Of a stretch of DNA of 35,213 nucleotides, positions 1 through 6,336 are shown one piece after another. The position numbers and the translations under genes are program-made. Below the pieces are notes generated by a model. It had not been told where the DNA came from, searched no databases, and worked only from the letters and a program-made list of their open reading frames with translations. The DNA comes from Candidatus Chryseopegocella kryptomonas (GTDB taxonomy: Bacteria; Bacteroidota; Ignavibacteria; Kryptoniales; Kryptoniaceae): contig NZ_CZVW01000019.1 in the NCBI RefSeq assembly GCF_001536065.1, forward strand, positions 1-35,213, in the 5' to 3' direction. Numbering within the stretch: the first letter of the stretch is position 1; every line of letters starts with the position of its first letter.

Positions 1-568
1 AACTCTCATAATCATCAACGATAAACCTATGTGCGCCCGATTTAAATTTTTCTGATGGGAAGATGCTCATTTTGTAATTTAAAACTTGTAGCCCTTTAAT
101 TTTCTCCCTGACATACGGGAAAGATGCGCCGATGAAATTTGCTATTTCATCGCTTGTGCTGAAACCAAGATTTGGTCTGAAGCCATCTTCAATTTCAACA
201 TAAGTTTGAAAAAGCAAACTTCCAATTCCACCCCAAATTAAAGCCGAGTTTTTCTCAACCCCCGCCCATTGGAGCGCTCTTCCAAATAAATCGGAGATAA
301 GATAAGAAAAATACGCATGCCCGAATTTGTCCGCTTGCAAAACTTGATTGAAGTCATCTTTGAAATGAAACTTTGTTAATTCACCCTTCCACCATGAACT
401 ATATTGTTGAAGATGTGCGAGCGTTAAAATTCCAGCACCAGCCCCAAGGACGAGCCCAAGACGAAATGTGTTAACTTCGCTCGTGTCTCTATTTTGTGCA
501 AATGAGAAATTTAAGAATAAAATTAAGACAAGCGTTTGATGTTGTATCTTTTGTTTTCGGTCTTTCAT
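1..568 (-). CDS. DUF2279-like envelope protein, 3' end beyond window
   Basis: Translated by eye from the ATG at 568 down to base 2, giving 189 codons with no stop, so the C-terminus lies outside the window. Residues about 11-25 form a hydrophobic signal peptide ending SFAQ, so the product is exported. The segment DKFGHAYFSYLISDLFG (Asp80, Lys81, His84) followed by a small-residue helix resembles the DUF2279 family of predicted periplasmic or membrane proteins (YfiM-like); function is unknown. The gene starts 8 bp after the stop of the FecR-like gene, so it is most likely the last visible gene of the minus-strand operon 568-4181. No good Shine-Dalgarno sequence precedes it, as is common in Bacteroidota-like genomes. 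The family call rests on motif memory only. Confidence 0.6.
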   Translation of the reverse strand, partial: MKDRKQKIQHQTLVLILFLNFSFAQNRDTSEVNTFRLGLVLGAGAGILTLAHLQQYSSWWKGELTKFHFKDDFNQVLQADKFGHAYFSYLISDLFGRALQWAGVEKNSALIWGGIGSLLFQTYVEIEDGFRPNLGFSTSDEIANFIGASFPYVREKIKGLQVLNYKMSIFPSEKFKSGAHRFIVDDYES

Positions 569-576
569 TTAATTTT

Positions 577-1287
577 TCAATGTTTATCTCCGTTTGATGC
601 AATTTTTGATTTTAACTCCGAAATTTTTCGCTCAAGTTTTGAATTTAAATTTTCATCATTTGAACCCGAAATTATTTTTCTATATTCTGCGATTGCTTCG
701 CCGTAAAGCCCAATTTTTTCAAGAGATGTCGCAACGAGAATTTTTAGATCAAGGTCATCTTTTAATTCACTGAACTTAAACATTAAATTTTTCGCCCTAA
801 TTGATGCTGTTTCGTAAAATCCATTTTCAAAAAGTGCTTTCACACCGCCGACCCAAAAATGTGTCAAGTTTTGTGCTTCTTTGATTTTTGGCTCTTTTTT
901 ACTTATTTCGCTTCCGTAAATTCCAGTTGATTTTGCGCTTTGTCTTTCGCTCTTAACATCAGGAATGTTTCTCATCTCTTCAAAAGCAAGTTGAAGCAAA
1001 AGTTCTTCCTTTGACAATCGTCTCAAATCTGAAATGTTAAGAATTATACCACCATTTGATTTAAAAATGCTGTTTCCCGTTTCTATCTCAATGTAAGCAT
1101 CTTTCCAAAGTATCACTGTATCATCTGGGCGAAGTGTGTCCCCAGATGTAAGTTTTTGCCAGTTTTCTTTTGCTCCGTGCCTTACTTGTGCATCTCCTTT
1201 TAATTTTTTCACTTTGTAAATTTGTCCCTGTGCGTTTGATATAAGAAGTGCGAAAGATAACAAAGCAATTAAAATTTTCCATCTCAT
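577..1287 (-). CDS. Exported FecR-like domain protein with helical repeat tail
   Basis: 236 residues. A signal peptide occupies residues 1-21 (hydrophobic core ending SNAQGQ). Residues about 22-75 read like the FecR beta domain: a Gly-Asp-Ala-Gln-Val strand, then a Trp, then LTSGDTLRPDD and an aromatic/Ile-Glu-Ile strand. Here it is not attached to an anti-sigma region, so a role in envelope structure or ligand binding is more likely than FecR signalling. Residues 140-225 are helical and TPR-like (ALFENGFYETASIRAKNLM, then GLYGEAIAEYRKII). It lies 15 bp after the barrel/transglutaminase gene and 8 bp before the DUF2279 gene, so it is co-transcribed with both. Function is not recognised. Confidence 0.6.
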   Translation of the reverse strand: MRWKILIALLSFALLISNAQGQIYKVKKLKGDAQVRHGAKENWQKLTSGDTLRPDDTVILWKDAYIEIETGNSIFKSNGGIILNISDLRRLSKEELLLQLAFEEMRNIPDVKSERQSAKSTGIYGSEISKKEPKIKEAQNLTHFWVGGVKALFENGFYETASIRAKNLMFKFSELKDDLDLKILVATSLEKIGLYGEAIAEYRKIISGSNDENLNSKLERKISELKSKIASNGDKH

Positions 1288-1302
1288 TTTGAAACCTCAA
1301 TT

Positions 1303-3291
1303 TTATTTTTGAATTAAAATTATCCTCGCTTTCCCCTTCGCATAACCGAGATTGACCTCAAAGTCATTGAAAAATTCATCTGCTCCTATTTCCCACGCCT
1401 TTTCAAATCCATCACGAACAAGCGTCGTCTCAATCGGAATCCAAACTGTTTCAAGACCGTGTTTATTTTTTAAGACAACATATTTTTTCTCGTTTTCCGT
1501 GATCAAATTCGCAAATTTTGGCTCAATTCCCGAATCAAAGAGAATATAAACATGCGATTCATCGCTTTTTCTCATCGCTTTTACATCAACGAAGGCAACA
1601 TCAATTCCAACCGAACCAAGAAGCGAAGCATACAAAACCACAAGATCATCGCAATCCCCAGTGTGAAGTTTCAATGTCTCATCTGGATATTGAACTTTGT
1701 CAATGCTCAAACTCGGATCGCTTACATAAATTATCTGCTTTGAAAGTTCATCAAACAAAAATTTCGCTTGATAGAATTTTTTCAAAATTGGCTCAACCTT
1801 TTCAATTGTATCTTTTTTCTCCCATATAACTTTTCTTGCGAATGATGTTATCTCGGGTGAATCAAATTTGACAAAAAATATCAGGTCTTCAACCTTGCCA
1901 TTCCAATCGTTTTTCCCACGCAATGAAATTTTAAATTTCTTAACTTCATCTGGAATTTGTTTTGTCGCTATGATTTTTAACTTAATATCAACTTTTGAAC
2001 GCTCGGGGTTTTCAAATTTTCCCGCACCGGGCGAAACTAAAATCGCAATTCTTTTCGTCTCACCGGGCTTGATTGAAAACTCATCCGGCTCTGCTTCAAT
2101 GTCAATGTAAGAGGAAAGTTCAAAATCAACCTTTGCATTTATTTTTTTTCGTGAGATGTTTTCAACCTCAATGTAGCCAATTTTTCTTTTTTCAAATTGT
2201 CCAATCAAATGCGGGAAGATTTCATCTTCAATTTCCACTTCTTTTATCCTCAAACTTTTCTCATACCATCCCGCTCCATCAATTGACACAGACAAACTCA
2301 ATCTATCTTTTATGAACGGATTAAACTCAACATCTTTTATAGGGTTTTGTGCGAATTCGTCTTGTGTTAATTTGTTGTCGTTCCAGATTTTTGATAGGTT
2401 TTTAAAATAGGCGATGTCAAATTGAAACATTCCCGTTTTAAATCCAGCGCCGATTGAAAATGTGCTGAAATTTTTTAGGTTTGTGTAAAAGCCAGACCTT
2501 AAAAATAAATTTTCAACTGGAACAAATTCAAAACCAGTAAGTAATTCCGTCTGACTTGAGATTTCAAAACCAAGTTTAAAATTTTCAGTTTTAAGTCCGC
2601 TTGAAAGTTTAACCTTTGGCTCGTTTTTAAGTTTGTATTCTTTAAACTCGTTCGGGATTTCATCGTTTAGTTTCATATCAAAATTTTCAAATGAAACTCC
2701 AAGAGTTAATTTTTTGTCTATCTCGTAGAGCAACGCAAGTTTTGTCCTCAAAATTGCAGATTTATATTCCAGCGTTCCAATTGATATGTGAGGAAGCGAA
2801 TCAGTTGGTTGGATATTGTATCTTGTTTCCGAAAATGTTTGATTTATGTAATTTGATGAAATTCCAATTTTTAGTTTATCGTTTAATCTCAAAGCCCACC
2901 CGAGCCCATAATTTGATGAAAAATCAATCTTTTTGTCAAATTCCACATTCAAGATCAAATCACCACTTTTTATCGTAATGTTTGACGGAAAGAGGAGTTC
3001 AATTTTTGAACCCGGAGAATACATAAATGCGACGCTTTGATTTTCAGAGATTCGTTTTGCTATTCCGAAAGACAACATTTTTGTTCCCGCATTTGATTGA
3101 TAATAACCTGTAAGACCTATGTTCCAATCGTAGATTTTTGTCAATCCAGCCGGGTTAAGCACGAATGAAAGCGCAGAATTTGTGAAAACAGAGAACCCGG
3201 ACATTGCAGTCGCCTGTGGCGATGTTAAGTTCTGTGCCAAAATTTTGACCAGATTGAACGCTGTTAAAAACACCAAAAGGCGCAGTTTCAT
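1303..3291 (-). CDS. Outer-membrane barrel fused to a transglutaminase-like domain
   Basis: 662 residues. A signal peptide ends near residue 19 (VKILAQ). Residues about 20-315 resemble PorV/FadL-like outer-membrane barrels: early SPQATAMSG and a conserved NPAG motif, then alternating strands with many aromatic residues. Residues about 350-455 look like an Ig-like beta-sandwich (FSIKPGETKRIAILVSP). The C-terminal 180 residues carry a transglutaminase/papain-like core: GDCDDLVVLYASLL with Cys547, ESHVYILFD with His580, and WIPIETT with Glu621 in the place usually held by Asp. An active enzyme that cuts or crosslinks envelope polymers is possible, but Glu for Asp leaves that open. The start overlaps the upstream lipoprotein stop by 4 bp (ATGA), indicating translational coupling. 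Confidence 0.7.
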   Translation of the reverse strand: MKLRLLVFLTAFNLVKILAQNLTSPQATAMSGFSVFTNSALSFVLNPAGLTKIYDWNIGLTGYYQSNAGTKMLSFGIAKRISENQSVAFMYSPGSKIELLFPSNITIKSGDLILNVEFDKKIDFSSNYGLGWALRLNDKLKIGISSNYINQTFSETRYNIQPTDSLPHISIGTLEYKSAILRTKLALLYEIDKKLTLGVSFENFDMKLNDEIPNEFKEYKLKNEPKVKLSSGLKTENFKLGFEISSQTELLTGFEFVPVENLFLRSGFYTNLKNFSTFSIGAGFKTGMFQFDIAYFKNLSKIWNDNKLTQDEFAQNPIKDVEFNPFIKDRLSLSVSIDGAGWYEKSLRIKEVEIEDEIFPHLIGQFEKRKIGYIEVENISRKKINAKVDFELSSYIDIEAEPDEFSIKPGETKRIAILVSPGAGKFENPERSKVDIKLKIIATKQIPDEVKKFKISLRGKNDWNGKVEDLIFFVKFDSPEITSFARKVIWEKKDTIEKVEPILKKFYQAKFLFDELSKQIIYVSDPSLSIDKVQYPDETLKLHTGDCDDLVVLYASLLGSVGIDVAFVDVKAMRKSDESHVYILFDSGIEPKFANLITENEKKYVVLKNKHGLETVWIPIETTLVRDGFEKAWEIGADEFFNDFEVNLGYAKGKARIILIQK

Positions 3292-4181
3292 CGCAAATCC
3301 ATCTTAAAATAAAGTGTTGATGTTACAAGTCCAGAAACTTTAAATGGATAATTTGGTATGCTTATGAAACTTTTTCTACTTTGAACTATGCTTAAAACGA
3401 GATAACTTTTCCTGTATTCGGGCGGAATCAGGTTCAGTGTGTTTGCATCAATGTTAATTTTTGAGCCAAATTGATTTTTTATTTTTAAAATCATCACCGG
3501 TTTAAAAATTGTCTCGCCATTGATTTCAAAAGGTGCGTTTATGAGTATGCTCAATGAGTCTGTTTTCGTTTTGAATTTAATTTTTAAGCTCTTCCCATCG
3601 TATTCAGGTGAGCCGTCAATCTCGTTTTTATTCGGGGTGTCAAGTTCAAAGTTTCTTTCAATTCCTGATTTATCCACGATTTTAAATTTGTGTTTTGATG
3701 AATGTTTGAAGTCAAAATTTTTTATTTTGATTCTGTATTCAAATCCATAGCTTGTATCCGCTCGTCCGTGGTGTCCCATTGGATTTCTCATTTTTCTGAA
3801 ATCTTTTTCAAATTTTATGTTTTCAAGATAAACATCCCCAATGTCAATTCCCTTTCTTTCCTGCCATCGCCCCATGTTGATAGGTGGTGAATTCAGATCA
3901 CGAAACACAGCGTAAGCTAAAGTCGTGTCAAAGCGATTTCCGAATTCATCTATAAATTGAGAATAACTTAACACGACAAGACCGGGCGAGTTCATCATCT
4001 CCGAATTTAAAATCCCGGTTTGAACTGGCGTTAAAAAATCAATTATTGATTCAGTTTCATCAAGATAGACAACTTCTGTTTGCTGTTTTTCTTCATCTGT
4101 AGGAGTTATGATGAGAGAGTTTTTACCGCAACCGTTGAAAATTACAATCAAAGCCAGAATTATGTGGAGAAACTTTCTCAT
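3288..4181 (-). CDS. Lipoprotein of unknown function
   Basis: 297 residues. The N-terminus is a lipoprotein signal: MRK, a hydrophobic core, then VIFNGCGKN with Cys18 as the predicted lipidated residue. Asn follows Gly, not Asp, at the position that would favour inner-membrane retention, so outer-membrane sorting is plausible. The rest is beta-rich with no motif I can name. It is the first gene of the operon that continues through the barrel-transglutaminase, FecR-like and DUF2279 genes, and it overlaps the next gene by 4 bp. The upstream 100 bases include the terminator of the preceding gene, so this operon must have its own promoter between about 4182 and 4236; I could not pick out a convincing -35/-10 pair there. 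Confidence 0.65.
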   Translation of the reverse strand: MRKFLHIILALIVIFNGCGKNSLIITPTDEEKQQTEVVYLDETESIIDFLTPVQTGILNSEMMNSPGLVVLSYSQFIDEFGNRFDTTLAYAVFRDLNSPPINMGRWQERKGIDIGDVYLENIKFEKDFRKMRNPMGHHGRADTSYGFEYRIKIKNFDFKHSSKHKFKIVDKSGIERNFELDTPNKNEIDGSPEYDGKSLKIKFKTKTDSLSILINAPFEINGETIFKPVMILKIKNQFGSKINIDANTLNLIPPEYRKSYLVLSIVQSRKSFISIPNYPFKVSGLVTSTLYFKMDLR

Positions 4182-4226
4182 TTCTCAATTTGATTTTTTC
4201 TCTTGGTTAAAATTAAGTTTTGTGTT

Positions 4227-4262
4227 TTAAAAGAGCAAAAGCCCGGGGAAACCCCGGGCTTT
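4227..4262 (-). terminator. Rho-independent terminator of lipoprotein gene 4285-5067
   Basis: An 11-bp perfect stem (AAAGCCCGGGG at 4238-4248 with its complement at 4252-4262) closes on a three-base loop. Read on the minus strand it is followed by TTTTGCTCTTTT. It begins 22 bp past the stop of the lipoprotein gene and separates that gene from the envelope operon downstream. Confidence 0.85.
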
Positions 4263-4284
4263 GGGGTGACTGCGCCTTCAACGT

Positions 4285-5067
4285 TCAATCTGGTCTTCCA
4301 TCGCGATTTCTATCTTTGCCACCGCGTGATTTACCCTTCAAAGAAAGAACAATGTTTGATATTATCTTGCCCTGATCTCCTGGGACCGACGGATCAAGCA
4401 ATCTTCCAGTTTGCGGATCAATAAACCATGATGTCAAATCAAAAACCAAAACATAAGGAATGTTTCTGTCCGATTCTGTAATCGTGAAATCACCTTTGAT
4501 CTTAAATTCTGTGTTAACTCTTCCCGTTGAGAATACAAAATCTTTCCACGCTCCATCTTGATAAATTTTTCCTTTGACATAAATGCTTTTGCCAAGGAAT
4601 GAATCTGGTATAGCTGGATTTCTCTGTAAATCATACGGGACGAGAGCGTGAACCTTGAACTTTATCCCATTATAATTCCCCGGTGGCAAGCTATCAACTG
4701 CAATCGGTGTCGGCTCGTTATTTCGCAATGTCACGAGAAATGGTCCTTTAAATCTTATCACAGGATCATCATCCATCATTTTTAACTTTCGCTGATACAT
4801 ATTCATATCGTGGTCATCCCAAAGAGAATCTTCTTTAACAGTGTCAATGTTTTGCTTGAACTGAATCCAACGCAGGACAATTATAGCATAATCAATTTTG
4901 ATTGAATCAATTGCGAATGTCTTGGCAAATGTGATTCCTCCAGCTGTTTCACCTTTTAAAGCGAGTTCAACCGGGACGAGATTTTCCGATGGTTCTGTTC
5001 CCTTTGTGCAACCGTTGATTAAAATTGCAATTGAAACCAAGCCGAGCAAAATTACTTTTTTAAGCAT
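4285..5067 (-). CDS. Lipoprotein, DUF4382-like beta-sandwich
   Basis: 260 residues from the ATG at 5067. The reading frame is open 12 codons further upstream, but only through TTG and GTG codons, and MLKKVILLGLVSIAILINGC is a complete lipoprotein signal with Cys20 lipidated, so the ATG start is preferred; GGAAAAA stands just before it. The mature part contains a strand pattern with DSLPPGNYNGIKFKVHALV, which is like the DUF4382 family of Bacteroidota surface lipoproteins; I rate that weakly. The C-terminus is basic and polar (SRGGKDRNRDGRPD), possibly surface exposed. The gene stands alone, with a sigma-54-like promoter upstream and a strong terminator downstream, immediately beside a sigma-54 activator gene. 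It is therefore a likely target of that activator (inference). Confidence 0.65.
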   Translation of the reverse strand: MLKKVILLGLVSIAILINGCTKGTEPSENLVPVELALKGETAGGITFAKTFAIDSIKIDYAIIVLRWIQFKQNIDTVKEDSLWDDHDMNMYQRKLKMMDDDPVIRFKGPFLVTLRNNEPTPIAVDSLPPGNYNGIKFKVHALVPYDLQRNPAIPDSFLGKSIYVKGKIYQDGAWKDFVFSTGRVNTEFKIKGDFTITESDRNIPYVLVFDLTSWFIDPQTGRLLDPSVPGDQGKIISNIVLSLKGKSRGGKDRNRDGRPD

Positions 5068-5111
5068 TGCTTTTTCCAATTTTTGTTTTTGATGTTTCAC
5101 CAATAATTTAA

Positions 5112-5127
5112 TTCAACATTCGTGCCA
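5112..5127 (-). promoter_or_regulatory. Putative sigma-54 (-24/-12) promoter
   Basis: On the minus strand the sequence reads TGGCACG, four bases (AATG), then TTGAA. The sigma-54 consensus is TGGCACR-N4-TTGCW, so the -24 element and spacing are perfect and the only mismatch is A for C at the second base of the -12 GC. The predicted start is near 5101, giving a leader of about 34 bases to the ATG at 5067. It lies between a sigma-54 activator gene and the lipoprotein it would drive. The -12 mismatch is at an important base, so this remains a prediction. Confidence 0.5.
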
Positions 5128-5148
5128 CTTTTTAAAACTCCAAAAATG

Positions 5149-5207
5149 ATTGTTTTACAATGCAAAATTTAAGTTCAAAATGCTGGAATTTTCCCCTAAT
5201 TTGCTGG
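5149..5207 (-). promoter_or_regulatory. Possible activator-binding repeats upstream of the sigma-54 promoter
   Basis: Two copies of TGCTGG on the plus strand, at 5181-5186 and 5202-5207, are exactly 21 bp apart, about two helical turns, and lie 80-107 bp upstream of the predicted start. Closer in, ATTGT-TTT-ACAAT at 5149-5161 is a perfect dyad centred near -54. Their position is where an enhancer-binding protein would act, but no binding motif is known for this protein. Confidence 0.3.
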
Positions 5208-5231
5208 GTTTTGATTTTTACCATCATTTAT

Positions 5232-5546
5232 TTATTCACCACATTTCGACTTTATTTCCCCGTTTTGAAATTTTCGTGCGAATTCTTCAAGATAAAAGTG
5301 ATACCTTGCTGGAAGATTTTTGTATTTTGATTTGATGAATGATTTTAAGTCGTTAATTTGATGGCGTTTGAGATTTTCAATCAGGTTTTGGATGTAATCA
5401 TTCATCTTTTTCCTAACTTTTTCTGCGGATTCTTCATCGCTTCCTGCAATTTTCAAAACTGCTCTATCAATGTCAAAGTTGCATTCATATAAACTTCTAA
5501 AACAAATTCCACGCAAATACTCTGCAACCGTTCCCCGATGTAATCC
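5232..5546 (-). CDS. C-terminal HTH part of CHASE2-sigma-54 activator (frameshifted piece 3)
   Basis: This frame continues the activator after a +1 shift near 5547-5550. It supplies the end of a Fis-type helix-turn-helix: the previous frame ends ISETADEL and this one goes on GLHRGTVAEYLRG, which joins seamlessly. After the HTH there are about 80 further residues, rich in Lys, Glu and aromatics (SAEKVRKKMNDYIQNLIENL), longer than the tail of most sigma-54 activators. Start codons inside this piece are not preceded by a ribosome site and it has no sense as a free protein. It is either the C-terminus reached by frameshifting, part of a decayed gene, or split by a sequencing error of one T in CTTTGG. 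Confidence 0.6.
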   Translation of the reverse strand, partial: GLHRGTVAEYLRGICFRSLYECNFDIDRAVLKIAGSDEESAEKVRKKMNDYIQNLIENLKRHQINDLKSFIKSKYKNLPARYHFYLEEFARKFQNGEIKSKCGE

Positions 5547-6336
5547 AAAGTTCATCTGCGGTTTCAGAGATTGAACTATGTGAAAAGTTTTTTTCACGAA
5601 GCAAATTTAAAATCTGCTCCTCAATGTCAATTTTCCCACGAATTGATGTTGTAATTTCGTCTGGCAGGTCTTTTAACTGGATTAAATTTCTTCCATCGGA
5701 TTTCGCAAAAATTATCGCTCTTTTTATCGCACTTTCAAGTTGTCTGATGTTTCCAGGCCATTCGTAATTTAAAAATGCTGTCATAACTGCTTGCGACACT
5801 TTCATATTGCTTGCGTTAAACTTTTCCAAAAAATGCTGGACAAGAGCGGATATATCTTCCTTTCTTTCCCTCAAAGGCGGAATATGTATGCGAACGACAT
5901 TCAATCTATAATAAAGGTCTTCTCTGAACTTTCCTTCATTCACCGCTTTATCAATATCACGATTCGTCGCTGCGATTACTCTCACATCAACTTTTAAAAT
6001 TTCTGTTCCACCGATCCTGTTGAATTCACCCGATTGTAAAATTCTTAAAATTTTTGTCTGGAATGATTCGCTTGTATCTGCTATTTCATCAAGGAAAATT
6101 GTTCCGCCGTCTGCTACTTCAAAAATTCCTTTCTTTCTTTGTGTTGCACCCGTGAATGCACCTTTTTCATAGCCGAATAATTCACTTTCAAGAAGTGTTT
6201 CAGGAATTGCCGAACAATTTATCGGGATAAATTTTTTGTTTCTTCTTTCGCTTAATTTATGAATTGCCATTGCGACAAGTTCTTTACCAACGCCGTTTTC
6301 ACCTGTTATCAAAACAGGCACATCCGAAGATGCGAC
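5497..6336 (-). CDS. Sigma-54 interaction AAA+ domain of CHASE2 activator (frameshifted piece 2)
   Basis: The frame from 6336 reads VASSDVPVLITGENGVGKE, directly continuing the upstream CHASE2 frame. It holds a full sigma-54 activator AAA+ domain: Walker A GENGVGKE, the sigma-54 contact loop GAFTGA, Walker B GGTIFLDEI, sensor/arginine-finger region (ATNRDID, FREDLYYRLNVVRIHIPPLRER) and the lid ending in YEWPGNIRQLESAIKR. This is the ATPase that remodels the closed sigma-54 RNA polymerase complex. The frame then enters the HTH and is thrown out after DEL at 5548, running 17 codons to a stop at 5497. It has no plausible independent start: the first GTG, at 6321, has no Shine-Dalgarno sequence and would remove the beginning of the domain. 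Confidence 0.85.
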   Translation of the reverse strand, partial: VASSDVPVLITGENGVGKELVAMAIHKLSERRNKKFIPINCSAIPETLLESELFGYEKGAFTGATQRKKGIFEVADGGTIFLDEIADTSESFQTKILRILQSGEFNRIGGTEILKVDVRVIAATNRDIDKAVNEGKFREDLYYRLNVVRIHIPPLRERKEDISALVQHFLEKFNASNMKVSQAVMTAFLNYEWPGNIRQLESAIKRAIIFAKSDGRNLIQLKDLPDEITTSIRGKIDIEEQILNLLREKNFSHSSISETADELWITSGNGCRVFAWNLF

